A stretch of DNA of 64,000 bases from Insolitispirillum peregrinum. GTDB taxonomy: Bacteria; Pseudomonadota; Alphaproteobacteria; Rhodospirillales; Rhodospirillaceae. Positions 52,621 to 60,075 of the stretch are shown piece after piece. The stretch lies in assembly GCF_042665255.1 (NCBI RefSeq), contig NZ_JBHTCD010000021.1, one strand, 5' to 3'. The position numbers were made by a program, and so were the translations under genes. Under the pieces are notes generated by a model. That model saw nothing but the letters and a program-made list of their open reading frames with translations. It ran no database searches and was not told the origin of the DNA. The first letter of the stretch is position 1. Every line of letters starts with the position of its first letter.

Positions 52621-52770
52621 AGGATCATGGAGCGCTGCTCCATACCTCGCCGGAGCCTTGAGGCCCCAGACCCCATTGAATTGATTTCTAAAGAAAAATG
52701 GGGGCTTGGGGGCATCGCCACCAAACGGGTTCGGGCGGTAGCCCGCACGGATGCCACCAACTGTCGTGTA
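52621..52770 (-). repeat. Element B copy (minus orientation) between trcR and yaaA
   Basis: ATGGAGCGCTGCTCCAT palindrome at ~52627, GAGCCTTGAGGCCCC, AATGGGGGCTTGGGGG, GGTTCGGGCGGTAGCCC and a CTGTCGTGTAC end at ~52761-52771. No element A flanks are visible here. It ends ~90 bases before yaaA. Confidence 0.7.
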
Positions 52771-52860
52771 CTCTTGTGCCTTGCGTCATCGGTCAGAAAA
52801 GCGCAGATAAGACCCACCTGCCTTGTCTCCCATTCGTTCTCTTTACGGTGATTGGCTGCC

Positions 52861-53655
52861 ATGCTCGTTGTTCTTTCCCCGGCCAAGGCGCTGGATTTTT
52901 CTCCCGCCCCTGCCTCGCTGCCCCACACCACACCGCTGCTTGGTGACGATACCGCTGATCTCGCCACCGTCACCCGCACCCTGACCGCAGGCGACCTGCG
53001 TCGCCTGATGGATATCTCGGACGCACTGGCCGACCTCAACCATGCCCGCTTTCAGGCGTTCGGCAGCCCGGTCGCCGGGGAAACCGCCAAACAGGCGGCG
53101 CTGGCCTTTGATGGCGATACCTACACCGGCCTCGATGCCCCCTCGCTCAGTGCCGACGATCTGGCCTGGTCACAGAACCATCTGCGCATTCTGTCCGGCC
53201 TTTATGGCGTGCTGCGTCCGCTCGACCTGATCGAACCTTACCGTCTGGAGATGGGCGCCAAGCTGCCCACCAGCCGGGGGAAAGACCTGTACGCCTTCTG
53301 GAAAGGACGACTGGCGCCATTGCTGGATCAGGCGGTGGCCGGGCACAGCGCCCCGCTGATCGTCAACTGCGCCTCGACCGAGTATTTCAAGGCCGCCGAA
53401 GAAAAGACCCTCACCGCCCGCGTCATCACTCCGGTGTTTCAGGAACTCCGCGATGGCAAGGCCCGCGTGCTGGGAATGATGGCCAAACGCGCCCGTGGCA
53501 TGATGGCCCGCTACATCATCACCAACCGGCTGGAAAACCCGCTCGATCTACAAGGCTTTGACCTCGGTGGCTACCGCTTCCAGCCAGAGCTGTCCGATCC
53601 GCTCGACAGCCCGAAACACAGTCTGAGCTGGGTGTTCAGCCGCCCGCAGCCTTGA
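52861..53655 (+). CDS. yaaA: Peroxide stress protein YaaA (DUF328)
   Basis: 264 residues; ATG 52861 chosen because MLVVLSPAKALDF is the family N-terminus. Conserved YaaA blocks: LLRRLMDIS-like DLRRLMDISDALADLN, YTGLDAPSLSADDLAWSQNHLRILSGLYGVLRPLDLIEPYRLEMG, IVNCASTEYFKA, RARGMMARYIITNRL. In E. coli YaaA lowers free iron and protects DNA during hydrogen peroxide stress. No clear ribosome site. The next gene starts 37 bases on, so they may share a transcript. Confidence 0.92.
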   Translation: MLVVLSPAKALDFSPAPASLPHTTPLLGDDTADLATVTRTLTAGDLRRLMDISDALADLNHARFQAFGSPVAGETAKQAALAFDGDTYTGLDAPSLSADDLAWSQNHLRILSGLYGVLRPLDLIEPYRLEMGAKLPTSRGKDLYAFWKGRLAPLLDQAVAGHSAPLIVNCASTEYFKAAEEKTLTARVITPVFQELRDGKARVLGMMAKRARGMMARYIITNRLENPLDLQGFDLGGYRFQPELSDPLDSPKHSLSWVFSRPQP

Positions 53656-53692
53656 AAAATCTACACACTGTTTTCATTCCGTGGAGTTCACA

Positions 53693-54490
53693 ATGTCCAG
53701 CCTGGCCTTTCTTGAACACGGCGATACCTCCCGCCCGCCGTTGCTGATTCTGCACGGCCTGTTCGGCTCTGGCCGCAACTGGGGAACCATTGCCCGCAAA
53801 CTGGCCAACAGCCATCACGTCTTTGCCCTTGACCTGCCGAACCATGGCCGCAGCGAATGGACCGCTGGGGCGATGGACTACCCCTATATGGCACAGGTCG
53901 TTGCCAACTGGATGGATGAGCATGCCTTGCCCTCGGCCACGATCATCGGCCACTCGATGGGGGGGAAGACTGCAATGCAGCTTGCCCTGCTGCACCCCGA
54001 GCGGGTGGACCTGCTGGTGGCGGTCGATGTGGCCCCGGTGCCCTATGGTCCGCGCGAACACGGCGGCTATATCAAGGCGATGCAGGACGTCACCCTGACC
54101 GGCATCAGCCGCCGGTCAGAGGTCGAGGCGCTGCTGGAAGACACCATCACCGAAACGATGATCCGCAAGTTCCTGATGCAGAATCTGGTACAGGATGAGG
54201 GCAGCGAGCAGTTGCGCTGGCAGATCAATCTGGATGGTCTGGCCGCCAGCCTGCCCGCCCTGATGGACTTCCCGCTGCCGGAAGATGTCGAGCCGTTCAC
54301 CAACCCCAGCTTCTTCCTCGCGGGCGGAGCCTCCAACTACGTCCTGCCGGACTACGAAGCCGCCATCCGCCGCCTGTTCCTTGATCACGGACTGTACCGC
54401 ATTCCCGGTGGTGGCCACTGGCCGCACGCCGAAACGCCGGAGATCTTCATGGAGCAGGTGATGGGCTTCCTTGACCGCCATCGGGGATAA
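53693..54490 (+). CDS. Alpha/beta hydrolase (YbfF-like esterase)
   Basis: 265 residues (ATG 53693, GGAG 6 bases upstream). Fold markers: LLILHGLFGSGRNWGTIARKL (oxyanion loop), NHGRSEW, nucleophile Ser in IIGHSMGGKTAMQLAL, and the final His in PGGGHWPHAETPEIF. The HGLFGS...NHGRS pattern is typical of the YbfF branch of acyl-ester/thioester hydrolases. Natural substrate unknown. Confidence 0.86.
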   Translation: MSSLAFLEHGDTSRPPLLILHGLFGSGRNWGTIARKLANSHHVFALDLPNHGRSEWTAGAMDYPYMAQVVANWMDEHALPSATIIGHSMGGKTAMQLALLHPERVDLLVAVDVAPVPYGPREHGGYIKAMQDVTLTGISRRSEVEALLEDTITETMIRKFLMQNLVQDEGSEQLRWQINLDGLAASLPALMDFPLPEDVEPFTNPSFFLAGGASNYVLPDYEAAIRRLFLDHGLYRIPGGGHWPHAETPEIFMEQVMGFLDRHRG

Positions 54491-54510
54491 GGCGTGTGCC
54501 GATGACAAAA

Positions 54511-54540
54511 CCGCCGTGCATCGGCTGTGATGCACGGCGG
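54511..54540 (+). terminator. Hairpin after the YbfF-like gene
   Basis: CCGCCGTGCAT (54511-54521) pairs perfectly with ATGCACGGCGG (54530-54540), 8-base loop. There is no T run, so its activity as a terminator is uncertain; it starts the structured 54.5-54.9 kb region. Confidence 0.5.
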
Positions 54541-54552
54541 CTTGACTGTCTG

Positions 54553-54690
54553 AATGAGGCGGCTGTTTCTGTAGCGTCCGTTGTCTCGGCTGGCCACCGC
54601 CCCAACGATACCGCTCCGGTCAGTTCTCGATCATTCGCGGAGGGGCTTACAGAAACAACCAGCACCGATGCTGCCGTCTCCGCCTGCCCT
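54553..54690 (+). ncRNA. Candidate structured RNA, copy 1 of a tandem pair
   Basis: No gene family recognised. GGCTGTTTCTGTA (54561-54573) pairs with TACAGAAACAACC (54648-54660) with one mismatch. Inside, GCCCC/GGGGC and CTCCG/CGGAG form further helices. An alternative pairing exists: AGGCGG (54557-54562) with CCGCCT (54680-54685) and AGCGTC (54573-54578) with GATGCT (54667-54672). About 80% identical to copy 2 at 54751, 195 bases downstream; a one-base length difference in the middle argues against coding. Confidence 0.45.
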
Positions 54691-54750
54691 GCGACCAGTC
54701 AAGGCCCCTCGACCTCCATCGGGTAAGGTCTGGGGATGAACAGGACATAC

Positions 54751-54880
54751 GAAGAGGCTGTTTCCGCAGCATCCGTCGGCTCGGCTGGCAACCGCCCCAA
54801 ACGATACCACTCCGGTCAGCTCTCAATCATTCGCGGAGGGGCCTATGGAAACAACCAACGCTGATGCTACGCCTCTTTTA
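54751..54880 (+). ncRNA. Candidate structured RNA, copy 2 of a tandem pair
   Basis: GGCTGTTTCCGCA (54756-54768) pairs with TATGGAAACAACC (54844-54856). Relative to copy 1, several pairs change on both sides (T-A to C-G, G-C to G-T), which is compensatory. The alternative fold pairs AAGAGGC (54752-54758) with GCCTCTT (54871-54877), followed by a short T run, and AGCATC (54768-54773) with GATGCT (54863-54868). The terminator-like alternative ends just before the convergent gene at 54905. Confidence 0.45.
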
Positions 54881-54904
54881 CCCGCCAGGCAAGCGAATGA
54901 GGCA

Positions 54905-55804
54905 TCACTCCGGTAGCAATTCGTCAGCCAGAACCGGCCGCAGCAGGTCCTTTTGCCCCAGCAACGGCCCCAAAGCCTGGGCAAAGTGCGCCGCCCATGC
55001 CTTGGCTCCGTCGGTATCTCCGATCAAATCCTGCCGGATTTCAACCCCGACATGAGCCAGCCCCGCCGGTTCGGCATGGGTGTTCAGGGTGTGGGCAATC
55101 TCGCGCCCGGAATAGGGCTGGTTATCGCCAACGCACCAGCCCTGCTGCTGCAAGGCCGATTGCAAGGCGGTAAACAGGCGGCCATCGCGGTTCCACAACA
55201 GCCCGACATGCCATGGCCGGTCGCACCCGGCATCCTTCAGGCAGGGGGTGAAGCTGTGCATTGCCACGATCATCGGCGTCCGCCCCTGCAGGCGCTCGCA
55301 GGATGAAATCACCATGTCGGTGATTGCCGCGTGATAAGGATAGAAAATCGCCTCGCGCCGGGCGGCACGATGGATTTCCGTCAGTCCGAGGTTGGCCGGG
55401 ATCACCGTGCCGTCGCTTGTCTCCGGCATTGCCGTGCCGTCGTGCGGAGCCCGGTTGCAATCGACCACCAACCGCGAGTAATTGCACAGCACCGCCGGGC
55501 AATCGAGCGCCATCGCCAAATGGCGCGTGACCTCGGCAATGCCAATGTCATAGCCGATATGACGATCCAGCTCACCCATGGGCAACCCCAGATTATTCAG
55601 GGCATGAGGCACACGGTTACTGGCATGGTCACAGACCAGCACCAACGGAGCTTGCCCAAGAGGATTGATCACCTGACAGGCGGCCGGCTCGTCGGCGGCC
55701 AACAGGCGATGGGCCAAATCCCGATGGTTACCCTTCAACGCAGCAGCCTCTCCGCCAACAGCACGGGACCGCTGCACATGAGCAAAAGCAGAAGAAGAGG
55801 TCAT
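54905..55804 (-). CDS. N-formylglutamate amidohydrolase family protein
   Basis: 299 residues (ATG 55804, GGAG upstream). FGase family pattern: LVLVCDHASNRVPHALNNLGL, HIGYDIGIAEVTRHLA, CNYSRLVVDCNRA, AIFYPYHAAITDMI-like, MIVAMHSFTPCL, VGVEIRQDLIGD. Known members hydrolyse N-formyl-L-glutamate in histidine degradation, but this stand-alone alphaproteobacterial subgroup may have other N-acyl or amide substrates; no hut genes are nearby. Confidence 0.85.
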   Translation of the reverse strand: MTSSSAFAHVQRSRAVGGEAAALKGNHRDLAHRLLAADEPAACQVINPLGQAPLVLVCDHASNRVPHALNNLGLPMGELDRHIGYDIGIAEVTRHLAMALDCPAVLCNYSRLVVDCNRAPHDGTAMPETSDGTVIPANLGLTEIHRAARREAIFYPYHAAITDMVISSCERLQGRTPMIVAMHSFTPCLKDAGCDRPWHVGLLWNRDGRLFTALQSALQQQGWCVGDNQPYSGREIAHTLNTHAEPAGLAHVGVEIRQDLIGDTDGAKAWAAHFAQALGPLLGQKDLLRPVLADELLPE

Positions 55805-56127
55805 TGGACAGTGACACTCCGGCAAGGAAACAAGGGGGGATGCGAGGCTGCATTTCACGAAGCAACCGTATGCGTAACAAATCTATCACGGCACGCCCCT
55901 GCTTGACCATAGTTGCAGTGCAGCACCCACCAATGCGGCAAGGCAAAAGAGGGAACCTCTGGCACGGCAGTGCTCCCGGCCAAATCCAACCGGATTCGTC
56001 GGCCTTATCCCTGCTTTATGCTAAAGGCGTCCCACCCCGCATCGGCAAACTGGAAATCAGGGCCGTTTCCCTGTATGGCCTGCTCAGCCCGCCAGCACCT
56101 TTTTGATCAGAAAGCATCGCCATCACC
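55805..56127. other. Divergent intergenic region
   Basis: 323 bases between the amidohydrolase and EamA gene starts. The best -10 for the exporter is TATGCT at 56017-56022 with a weak TTCGTC at 55995. No hairpin, repeat or conserved small frame stands out. Confidence 0.4.
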
Positions 56128-57057
56128 ATGAGTACCGTGTCCTCTGCCGCCCCTCACCCTGCGGCCTCTGTCGTCAAGCTGGCCCTTCCTGCCCTGATGC
56201 TGGGAGCAACGGCCATCGGCTTTGCCCCGATCTTCGTCCGCCTGTCGGAAATCGGCCCGGTTGCGACCGGCTTCTGGCGTCTGGCGCTGGCATGGCCCCT
56301 GCTGTGGGTGTGGATGCTGTGGGAACAACGGCAGGCCAGAGCCAAGAGGATGCAGGTCCGCCGACCACAAACCGTACAGGATTGGGTCCAACTCAGCATT
56401 CCCGGTCTGTTCTTTGCCGCTGACCTGGCGGTCTGGCACATCGCCATTACCCTGACCACTGTCACCAATGCGACCTTGCTGGCAAATTTTGCCCCGGTGT
56501 TCGTCGCCCTGTTTGCCTGGATCCTGTTCTCGCACCGGCCCACCCTGACTTTTGTTGTCGGGATGGTGATGGCCATGGTTGGAGCCATCACCCTGATGGG
56601 CGACAGCCTGAGCGTATCGCGTGACCATTTGTCCGGCGATGCCCTCGGCCTTTTGACCTCGGTCTTTTATGCGGGCTACATCCTGTCGGTTGGTCGCCTG
56701 CGCAGCCTGTATTCCACCGCCACCATCATGACCTGGAGCGCGGTGTCCAACATTCTGATCCTGTCGGTGGTTTCCTGGGCAATGGGGGAATCCCTCTGGC
56801 CGCAAAGCTCTTACGCCTGGTCGGTACTGATCGGGCTGGCCCTGATTTCCCACGTCGCCGGACAAAGCCTGATCACCTTTGCCCTCGCCCACCTTCCGCC
56901 CGCTTTCAGCTCGGTCAGCCTGCTGTGGCAACCCGCCTGCGCAGCTTTATTAGCCTGGCTTTTGCTCGGTGAAAGCATGTCGCCGTGGCAGGGAATTGGT
57001 GGCCTGATCGTTCTGGCCGGTATCCTGATTGCCCGCCGCGCCAGTCAAAAAGTCTAA
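56128..57057 (+). CDS. EamA-type (DMT) transporter
   Basis: 309 residues with ten predicted membrane helices in two EamA repeats (first ~16-155, second ~170-305). Drug/metabolite transporter features: FAPIFVRLSEIGPVATGFWRLALAWP, TNATLLANFAPVFVALFAWILF, SLLWQPACAALLAWLLLGE. Family members export amino acids, purines or other metabolites; the substrate is unknown. Stop lies ~25 bases before the inverted-repeat leader of pyk. Confidence 0.88.
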   Translation: MSTVSSAAPHPAASVVKLALPALMLGATAIGFAPIFVRLSEIGPVATGFWRLALAWPLLWVWMLWEQRQARAKRMQVRRPQTVQDWVQLSIPGLFFAADLAVWHIAITLTTVTNATLLANFAPVFVALFAWILFSHRPTLTFVVGMVMAMVGAITLMGDSLSVSRDHLSGDALGLLTSVFYAGYILSVGRLRSLYSTATIMTWSAVSNILILSVVSWAMGESLWPQSSYAWSVLIGLALISHVAGQSLITFALAHLPPAFSSVSLLWQPACAALLAWLLLGESMSPWQGIGGLIVLAGILIARRASQKV

Positions 57058-57080
57058 AGACCATCGCCTAAAGCTTTCTT

Positions 57081-57191
57081 TGGGCAGAAGAATTTTGTGA
57101 TGGTCCGATTAAACCGACTCTCTGCGTGCGGATTTCGGTTACCATCGGACACAGGAACGAGCTATAGTTTCCTTCCATATTCTTCTGCCCA
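57081..57191 (+). promoter_or_regulatory. Nested inverted repeat upstream of pyk
   Basis: Three nested inverted-repeat pairs: TGGGCAGAAGAAT (57081-57093) with ATTCTTCTGCCCA (57179-57191), a perfect 13-base match; GTCCGAT with ATCGGAC (57144-57150); and AACCGA with TCGGTT (57135-57140). They can form one ~110-nt hairpin, 18 bases before the pyk ATG. It could be an mRNA leader, a terminator for the upstream exporter, or a small palindromic mobile element. Confidence 0.55.
57139..57168 (+). promoter_or_regulatory. Candidate pyk promoter inside the inverted repeat
   Basis: TTACCA (57139-57144), 18-base spacer, TATAGT (57163-57168). If used, the transcript would start near 57175 and contain only the 3' arm of the hairpin. 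Confidence 0.35.
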
Positions 57192-57209
57192 GGGACGGTC
57201 AATTTCGCC

Positions 57210-58634
57210 ATGAGACGCACAAGAAACGCTAAGATTATTGCTACCCTTGGCCCCTCCAGCAGCACCCCCGAGGCAATCGAGAGCCTGTTTCGCGCCGGTG
57301 CGGACGTGTTCCGGCTGAATTTCAGCCACGGAACCCACGAAGACCACAAGAAACGCTATGACATGATCCGGGCGATCGAAAGCAAGCTCGGCCGCCCGAT
57401 TGCGATCCTGATGGACCTGCAAGGCCCCAAGCTGCGCGTCGGCACCTTTGCCGAAGGCCGTGTCGAGCTGCTGCCCGGTACCACCCTGCGCCTTGACATG
57501 GACCCGACCCCCGGCGATGCCAGCCGCGTCGCCCTGCCCCACCCGGAAATCTTTGCCGCGATGCAGATCGGCACCGAGCTGCTGATGGATGATGGCAAAA
57601 TCCGGGTTCGCGTTGAAGAACACGGTGGCGACTTTGCTCTGACCCGCGTGCTGGTCGGTGGTCCGCTGTCCGACCGCAAGGGCGTCAACGTCCCCGGCGA
57701 AGTGTTACCGATTTCCGCCCTGACCGACAAGGACCGCCGTGATCTGGCCTTCGGCCTTGATCTGGGGGCCGACTGGGTGGCGCTGTCGTTCGTCCAGCGC
57801 CCGGAAGACGTTGCCGAAGCCCGCAAGCTGATTGCCGGGCGGGCAGCGGTGATTTCCAAGCTCGAAAAGCCGTCGGCGATTGACTATCTCGATGAAATCG
57901 TCGAGCTGTCCGACGCCATCATGGTCGCCCGTGGTGACCTGGGGGTCGAAAGCCCGCCGGAAACCGTGCCGATCCTGCAAAAGCGCATCATCGAATGCTG
58001 CCACCGCATTGGCAAACCGGTGGTGGTCGCCACCCAGATGCTGGAAAGCATGATTTTCGCCCCGACCCCGACCCGCGCCGAAGCATCGGACGTGGCCACC
58101 GCCATTTATGACGGTGCCGACGCGGTGATGCTGTCGGCGGAAACGGCCTCGGGCAAGTATCCGCTCGACGCGGTGGCGATCATGAACAAGATCATTCACA
58201 CCGTCGAACAGGACACCACCTATTTCCGCATTCGCGACAGCGAGCGCGAAGACCCGGAAAGCACTGCTGCCGACGCCATTGCCGCCGCCGCCAGTCAGGT
58301 GGCCGCCACCATCGGCGCCAAGGCCATCGTGACCTTTACCTCGTCCGGCTCGACCACCCTGCGCGTTGCCCGCCAGCGCCCGAAAGCTCCGATCCTCAGC
58401 CTGACGCCAGAAAAAAGCACCGCCCGCCGTCTGGCTCTGGTGTGGGGGGCCCACTCGGTCGAAGTCGAAGACCTCGCCTTCTTTGCCGACATGGTGCGCC
58501 GGGGCTGCAAGGTCGCCCGTCATGACGAATTCGCCGCCCTCGGCGAGCGGGTGGTGATCGTGGCTGGCGTTCCTTTTGGTACACCGGGGACCACCAATAT
58601 CCTGCGCATCGCCTGGATCGACGACGAAGTGTAA
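57210..58634 (+). CDS. pyk: Pyruvate kinase
   Basis: 474 residues; converts phosphoenolpyruvate and ADP to pyruvate and ATP. Signatures: KIIATLGPSSS, FRLNFSHGTHEDH, LMDLQGPKLRVG (B-domain entry), LSFVQRPEDV, VISKLEKPSAIDYLDEI (catalytic Lys region), DAIMVARGDLGVE, ATQMLESMI, DAVMLSAETASGKYP. The C-terminal allosteric domain (~340-474) is present. Preceded by a nested inverted repeat and followed by a long palindrome. Confidence 0.97.
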   Translation: MRRTRNAKIIATLGPSSSTPEAIESLFRAGADVFRLNFSHGTHEDHKKRYDMIRAIESKLGRPIAILMDLQGPKLRVGTFAEGRVELLPGTTLRLDMDPTPGDASRVALPHPEIFAAMQIGTELLMDDGKIRVRVEEHGGDFALTRVLVGGPLSDRKGVNVPGEVLPISALTDKDRRDLAFGLDLGADWVALSFVQRPEDVAEARKLIAGRAAVISKLEKPSAIDYLDEIVELSDAIMVARGDLGVESPPETVPILQKRIIECCHRIGKPVVVATQMLESMIFAPTPTRAEASDVATAIYDGADAVMLSAETASGKYPLDAVAIMNKIIHTVEQDTTYFRIRDSEREDPESTAADAIAAAASQVAATIGAKAIVTFTSSGSTTLRVARQRPKAPILSLTPEKSTARRLALVWGAHSVEVEDLAFFADMVRRGCKVARHDEFAALGERVVIVAGVPFGTPGTTNILRIAWIDDEV

Positions 58635-58646
58635 GACCACCCTCGA

Positions 58647-58705
58647 CCAATCCGCGCCCGGCACTTTTTTGAGCATGCTCAAAAAAACATCCGTGCGTGG
58701 ATTGG
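58647..58705 (+). terminator. Long palindrome after pyk
   Basis: Outer arms CCAATCCGCGC (58647-58657) and GCGTGGATTGG (58695-58705) pair, one G-T; the core 58665-58686 is a perfect 22-base palindrome made of six Ts, GAGCATGCTC and six As. It can act as a terminator, though the A/T core lies inside the stem, unlike ordinary terminators. Confidence 0.55.
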
Positions 58706-58800
58706 GGATAATCTGCTACAGTCTGTCCACCTGTCGGAAAGGGCCAGTAAAGGCCTCTGGCTGCTCCCCCAATATGTAGCCCCGTGAGTGGAGAAGATGG

Positions 58801-59256
58801 ATGCAGTCTGTAGAACAATTCCTTGTCTATGCCGCGCGCCTGGAACAGGAAGCCGCTTTGCGCTTTGATGAACTTGCCGACATGGCGCAAACCTTTGAAA
58901 ACCGCGAGGTCGAACAGTTCTTCCGCCAGATGGCGACGTTCTCGCGCATGCACCTCAATGAGGCCCGCCAGCGCGGCGGCTTCCACGACCTGCCGGATAT
59001 CGGTCCCGACGGCTTTGAGTGGCCGAGCATCGAAAGCCCCGAAGCCGCCGCCATCTGGGGTGCCGACCCCAACATGGACGTCCAGCAAGCCCTCGCCCTC
59101 GCCCTTGAGGCGGAAAAAGGCGGGCTGGCCTTTTATGCCAGGGTGCTGGCCGAAACCAGCGATCCGGAAATCAAGGCAATGGCCGAAGAATTCGTTGCCG
59201 AGGAAAGCGAGCACGTCGCCGCCATTGAAAAATGGATCGCCCGCGCTGCGGCCTGA
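58801..59256 (+). CDS. Ferritin-like/rubrerythrin-type protein
   Basis: 151 residues (ATG 58801, GGAGAAG upstream). Four-helix bundle of the ferritin-like superfamily: EQEAALRFDELADMAQ (helix A, Glu), FFRQMATFSRMHLNEARQ (helix B, His51), QQALALALEAEKGGLAFYARVL (helix C), AEEFVAEESEHVAAIEKW (helix D with ExxH). In helix B the Glu of the usual ExxH is Ser48, so the diiron site may be incomplete or use another Glu. No rubredoxin domain. Probably iron or peroxide handling; function unproven. Confidence 0.78.
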   Translation: MQSVEQFLVYAARLEQEAALRFDELADMAQTFENREVEQFFRQMATFSRMHLNEARQRGGFHDLPDIGPDGFEWPSIESPEAAAIWGADPNMDVQQALALALEAEKGGLAFYARVLAETSDPEIKAMAEEFVAEESEHVAAIEKWIARAAA

Positions 59257-59269
59257 TCAGGAAGGGAAA

Positions 59270-59347
59270 CAGGATGTGGAGCGCTGCTCCATACCTCGCC
59301 GGGGCCTTGAGGCCCCGGACCCCGTTTTATTGCATTCAAAGAGAAAA
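59270..59347 (-). repeat. Truncated element B overlapping a gene's 3' end
   Basis: GTGGAGCGCTGCTCCAT palindrome, CTCGCCGGGGCCTTGAGGCC and CCCCGGACCCCGTTTTATTG match the first half of the 34225 copy; similarity continues through TCAAAGAGAAAAATG and then stops. The second half is missing. 59336-59347 also encodes the C-terminus of the next gene. Confidence 0.7.
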
Positions 59348-59950
59348 ATGCTCGGCAATCAGTGCCACAACCTGTGAACTGTGCGTCACGGCCAGATCGT
59401 GGCCTGCATCGGGCAAGACATGCAGGGTAGAGTCCACCAACATCCGCTGAAGCCGCTGCCCAACTGCCGGCGGGCTGATGCGGTCCTGCTCCCCCCATAG
59501 CAACAGGGTTGGGATCGAAAGTTCTGCCATCCGGTCTGATAAATCCTCGACCGGATCGGCAATCCAGCGGGCCGCCTGCGGAAAAGCGGCGAAGTATTCG
59601 GGCCGCCAGTCTTCGCCTCCCAGATCAGCCACCAGCACACCGCCCGAAGTCACGGTCAACACCAGACGATTGACCAAATCCGGCATCGCCAAAGCCAACC
59701 GGACCGCAATCACCCCACCCATCGACTGGGCCACGATGTTCACCGGCTGCTGCATGTGCCCGGCCACCAGCGCCATCAGATCATCCAGCCCGGCAATACG
59801 GGAATCGGCAGGCTCATCCCCCAGACCGGGCCAGGAGAACAGCACCGCGTCATTGACCACGCCGCGCTGTTGCAAAGCCGTCGCCACCGGCTGCCAGAAC
59901 GAAGCACTCCCGCCCGCCCCCGGCAGAAACAGCGTTTTACACGGTGCCAT
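59336..59950 (-). CDS. Alpha/beta hydrolase
   Basis: 204 residues (ATG 59950, GGGGG upstream). Markers: LFLPGAGGSASFWQPVATAL, nucleophile Ser in NIVAQSMGGVIAVRLAL, acid in LLLWGEQDRISP, His in LPDAGHDLAV. Similar to small esterase/carboxylesterase or BioH-like proteins. The final residues (about EHFSL) and the stop are encoded by the remnant of repeat element B, so the original C-terminus was probably replaced. Substrate unknown. Confidence 0.8.
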   Translation of the reverse strand: MAPCKTLFLPGAGGSASFWQPVATALQQRGVVNDAVLFSWPGLGDEPADSRIAGLDDLMALVAGHMQQPVNIVAQSMGGVIAVRLALAMPDLVNRLVLTVTSGGVLVADLGGEDWRPEYFAAFPQAARWIADPVEDLSDRMAELSIPTLLLWGEQDRISPPAVGQRLQRMLVDSTLHVLPDAGHDLAVTHSSQVVALIAEHFSL

Positions 59951-60011
59951 AGCACCCCCTTTCAAAAAATGCCCGACAACCATACGCCAGCCAAAGAATC
60001 AGCCCAATGCA

Positions 60012-60057
60012 TAAAAAACGGGGCCTGCCCTGCACAATGGCAGAGCAGGCCCCGTTT
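60012..60057 (-). terminator. Intrinsic terminator of putA
   Basis: AAACGGGGCCTGC (60016-60028) pairs perfectly with GCAGGCCCCGTTT (60045-60057); on the minus strand it ends in TTTTTT. It lies 19 bases after the putA stop. Confidence 0.92.
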
Positions 60058-60075
60058 CCGTTTACACCCGCCAGC

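Noticed and set aside
54496..54726. A 76-codon frame over the structured RNA candidate copy 1
   Set aside because: The second copy has a one-base length change that breaks the frame, and the changes keep stems, not codons.
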